Source of the DNA: Clostridium sp. CAG:167
Lineage (GTDB): Bacteria > Bacillota > Clostridia > Lachnospirales > Lachnospiraceae
Assembly (NCBI GenBank): GCA_000433735.1
Contig: HF998352.1
Coordinates: 1 to 24,171 of the forward strand
Reading direction: 5' to 3'
DNA length: 24,171 bases
The notes beneath the pieces were generated by a model that was given only the letters and a program-made list of their open reading frames with translations, did no database searches and had not been told where the DNA came from. The translations under genes were made by a program, and so were the position numbers. Shown here in pieces: positions 22,730 to 24,171 of the stretch. The number at the start of each line of letters is the position of its first letter. The stretch's first letter is position 1.

Positions 22730-23024
22730 TGTCTTTTTGCTGCAGAGTTTCATACCCTCCTACCACCGTAGCTGCCTGCCAGCCGTCCGCCGCCAGCGTT
22801 CTGGCCGCCTCCATGCTCTGGTTTCCGTAATCGCAGTAAAGAATCACCCTTTTATACCCTCTCAGCTGCTTCATCCGTCCCTCCAGTTCTTCATAAGGGA
22901 TATTCCAGGCCCCACGAATATGCCCCTTTTTATACTCTCCCGAATCTCTCAGATCTACGATCAACACGTCACTATAATAAATGTACTTTGAAACATCTTT
23001 CCAAGACATAAGTTTAGGTCGCAT
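22719..23024 (-). CDS. Rhodanese-like single-domain protein
   Basis: A 101-residue single rhodanese fold. VLIVDLRDSGEYKKGHIRGAWNIPY (about 20-44) carries the conserved Asp-x-Arg and GHIxGAxNIP patterns. The active-site loop begins at the catalytic Cys64 in VILYCDYGNQSM (CDYGNQS), and VVGGYETLQ ends the domain. It can carry sulfur as persulfide. The acceptor cannot be predicted; no sulfur-metabolism gene is adjacent. AAAGGA lies before the ATG at 23024. Confidence 0.9.
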   Translation of the reverse strand: MRPKLMSWKDVSKYIYYSDVLIVDLRDSGEYKKGHIRGAWNIPYEELEGRMKQLRGYKRVILYCDYGNQSMEAARTLAADGWQAATVVGGYETLQQKDIDG

Positions 23025-23061
23025 AGCAAAATCCTTTTTCTTTTATTCTATTCACAGATAT

Positions 23062-23093
23062 AAAAAAAATCCCAGACCACCCGGGTCTGGGAT
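23062..23093 (-). terminator. Rho-independent terminator of the aldolase gene
   Basis: On the minus strand ATCCCAGACC (23093-23084 region) pairs GGTCTGGGAT (23078-23069) with a 5-nt loop, followed by T7. Confidence 0.9.
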
Positions 23094-23112
23094 AAGAATT
23101 TCTTTATTTGTC

Positions 23113-23976
23113 TCAGGCTTTACCAACGGATCCAAATAATTCCATTTTTTCTTTTACTGTTTTCTTGATAGCTTCTGCTCCCGGTGCCAGCAGTTTTCTT
23201 GGGTCAAAACCTTTGCCCTCCAAGTCTTTGCCTGCTTCGATATAAGCACGGGTTGCTTCCTGGAATGCCAGCTGGCACTCTGTATTTACATTAATCTTGG
23301 AAACACCCAAAGTGATGGCCTTTTTGATCATATCTGCCGGGATTCCGGTACCACCATGGAGAACCAGCGGCATCTCGCCAGTTTCTTTCTGGATGGCATC
23401 CAGTGTTTCAAAACTAAGTCCTGCCCAATTTGCCGGATACTTACCATGGATATTTCCAATGCCGGCTGCCAGCATCGTAACACCAAGATCGGCTACCATT
23501 TTACATTCTTTGGGATCTGCACACTCTCCGGCACCGATCACGCCATCTTCTTCACCACCGATGGCTCCAACTTCTGCCTCCAGGGAAATTCCCTTCTCCT
23601 TGCAGATGCCAACTAACTCTTTTGTCTTTTCTACATTTTCCTCGATCGGATAATGAGAACCATCAAACATAACAGATGAGAATCCCGCCTCAATACATGC
23701 TTTTGCTCCTTCATAGCTGCCATGGTCCAGGTGCAGTGCTACGGGAACTGTGATCTTTAACTCTTCCAGCATTCCGTTTACCATACCTACTACCGTCTTA
23801 TAACCGCACATATACTTGCCTGCTCCCTCGGACACACCAAGGATTACCGGCGATTTCAACTCCTGCGCGGTAAGAAGAATGGATTTTGTCCACTCCAGAT
23901 TGTTGATATTAAACTGTCCCACTGCATAATGTCCTGCTTTTGCCTTCTTTAACATTTCTTCTGCTGATACTAACAT
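23113..23976 (-). CDS. fba: Class II fructose-bisphosphate aldolase
   Basis: A 287-residue zinc-dependent aldolase of glycolysis and gluconeogenesis, cleaving fructose 1,6-bisphosphate. Metal and substrate residues are present: ALHLDHG (His82, Asp84, His85), GSHYPIEENVEKT, EAEVGAIGGEEDG, the GIGNIHGKYP loop and VLHGGTGIP. The C-terminal NVNTECQLAF region is typical. The ATG at 23976 is chosen because GGAGGG lies 7 nt upstream. A tagatose-bisphosphate aldolase is a weaker alternative. It is monocistronic, with its own promoter and terminator. Confidence 0.95.
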   Translation of the reverse strand: MLVSAEEMLKKAKAGHYAVGQFNINNLEWTKSILLTAQELKSPVILGVSEGAGKYMCGYKTVVGMVNGMLEELKITVPVALHLDHGSYEGAKACIEAGFSSVMFDGSHYPIEENVEKTKELVGICKEKGISLEAEVGAIGGEEDGVIGAGECADPKECKMVADLGVTMLAAGIGNIHGKYPANWAGLSFETLDAIQKETGEMPLVLHGGTGIPADMIKKAITLGVSKINVNTECQLAFQEATRAYIEAGKDLEGKGFDPRKLLAPGAEAIKKTVKEKMELFGSVGKA

Positions 23977-24062
23977 ATGAAAACCCTCCATTTTTCTTTA
24001 TATTAAGAGTGACAGATACTGCCTCCCTTATAGTCTTTTCCTTCTCATTCATTCTATGTAAT

Positions 24063-24091
24063 AGAATAGCATAATTTGTCCGTAAAGTCAA
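24063..24091 (-). promoter_or_regulatory. SigA promoter of the aldolase gene
   Basis: On the minus strand TTGACT (24091-24086), 17 bp and TATTCT (24068-24063). The -35 box overlaps the T-run of the upstream tRNA terminator. The leader is about 80 nt. Confidence 0.65.
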
Positions 24092-24123
24092 AAAAACCCG
24101 ACACAGCTTTCACTGTATCGAGT
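24090..24123 (-). terminator. Rho-independent terminator of the tRNA at the window end
   Basis: On the minus strand ACTCGATACAG (24123-24113) pairs CTGTGTCGGGT (24106-24096) through two wobbles, with a 6-nt loop, followed by T6. Confidence 0.8.
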
Positions 24124-24139
24124 TATATAAAATTCGTAA

Positions 24140-24171
24140 CTGGGCTAGCTGGATTTGAACCAGCGAATGTA
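24140..24171 (-). tRNA. tRNA, 3' end only, probably tRNA-Gln
   Basis: The window cuts this gene. A T-arm (GCTGG-TTCAAAT-CCAGC), the 3' acceptor half TAGCCCA and a G discriminator are visible. A73=G with a predicted U1-A72 pair is characteristic of tRNA-Gln. The anticodon lies outside the window. Confidence 0.6.

Noticed and set aside
1..24171. CRISPR array, insertion sequence or prophage genes
   Set aside because: No regularly spaced direct repeats, transposase, integrase or phage structural genes were seen.

Overview
The window looks like a chromosomal segment of a Gram-positive, endospore-forming anaerobe, most likely a Lachnospiraceae-type member of the Clostridia. The reasons are a sigH gene in the conserved mrnC-rlmB-sigH order, AgrBD-type peptide signalling, a CIRCE heat-shock operator, strong AGGAGG-type ribosome binding sites, TTGACA/TATAAT promoters, and the codon use. 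No taxonomic search was possible.

Layout. (1) 1-2115: a minus-strand operon of a zinc-ribbon membrane protein, an ECF sigma factor and a membrane-anchored DUF4367-like partner. (2) 2131-6072: a complete agr-type quorum-sensing locus. On the minus strand lie agrD, a 52-residue gene at 2809-2967 too short for routine ORF calling, and agrB. Divergently on the plus strand lie two XRE regulators, a LytTR response regulator and an AgrC-like kinase. The intergenic region carries direct repeats and palindromes suitable as operators. (3) 6073-7153: an hsp20 gene under a CIRCE/SigA promoter, diverging from a small PH-domain protein gene. (4) 7212-7782: tRNA-Leu, then an elaborate multi-hairpin RNA element ending at a terminator, then a frameshifted Phd/YefM antitoxin relic with no toxin. 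(5) 7823-11269: a secreted repeat protein apparently split by one in-frame TGA. (6) 11538-13530: a small membrane-anchored protein, a nitroreductase and a GGDEF protein.

(7) 13651-15598: tRNA-Thr facing sigH, with rlmB and mrnC. (8) 15682-15884: a long nested hairpin element that shares a core motif with the element after tRNA-Leu. (9) 15974-18133: a P-type cation ATPase with a short N-terminus. (10) 18126-19750: a GNAT acetyltransferase, ispF, tRNA-Met and tRNA-Val. (11) 19907-23024: a small multidrug-export family protein, a YfcE-like phosphodiesterase, rdgB, a THUMP methyltransferase and a rhodanese. (12) 23113-24171: class II aldolase and the 3' end of a tRNA, probably tRNA-Gln.

Most of the window is housekeeping DNA. 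The agr locus, the two related hairpin elements, the split surface protein and the dead antitoxin are the parts that stand out. No CRISPR array, insertion sequence, prophage gene or rRNA was seen.
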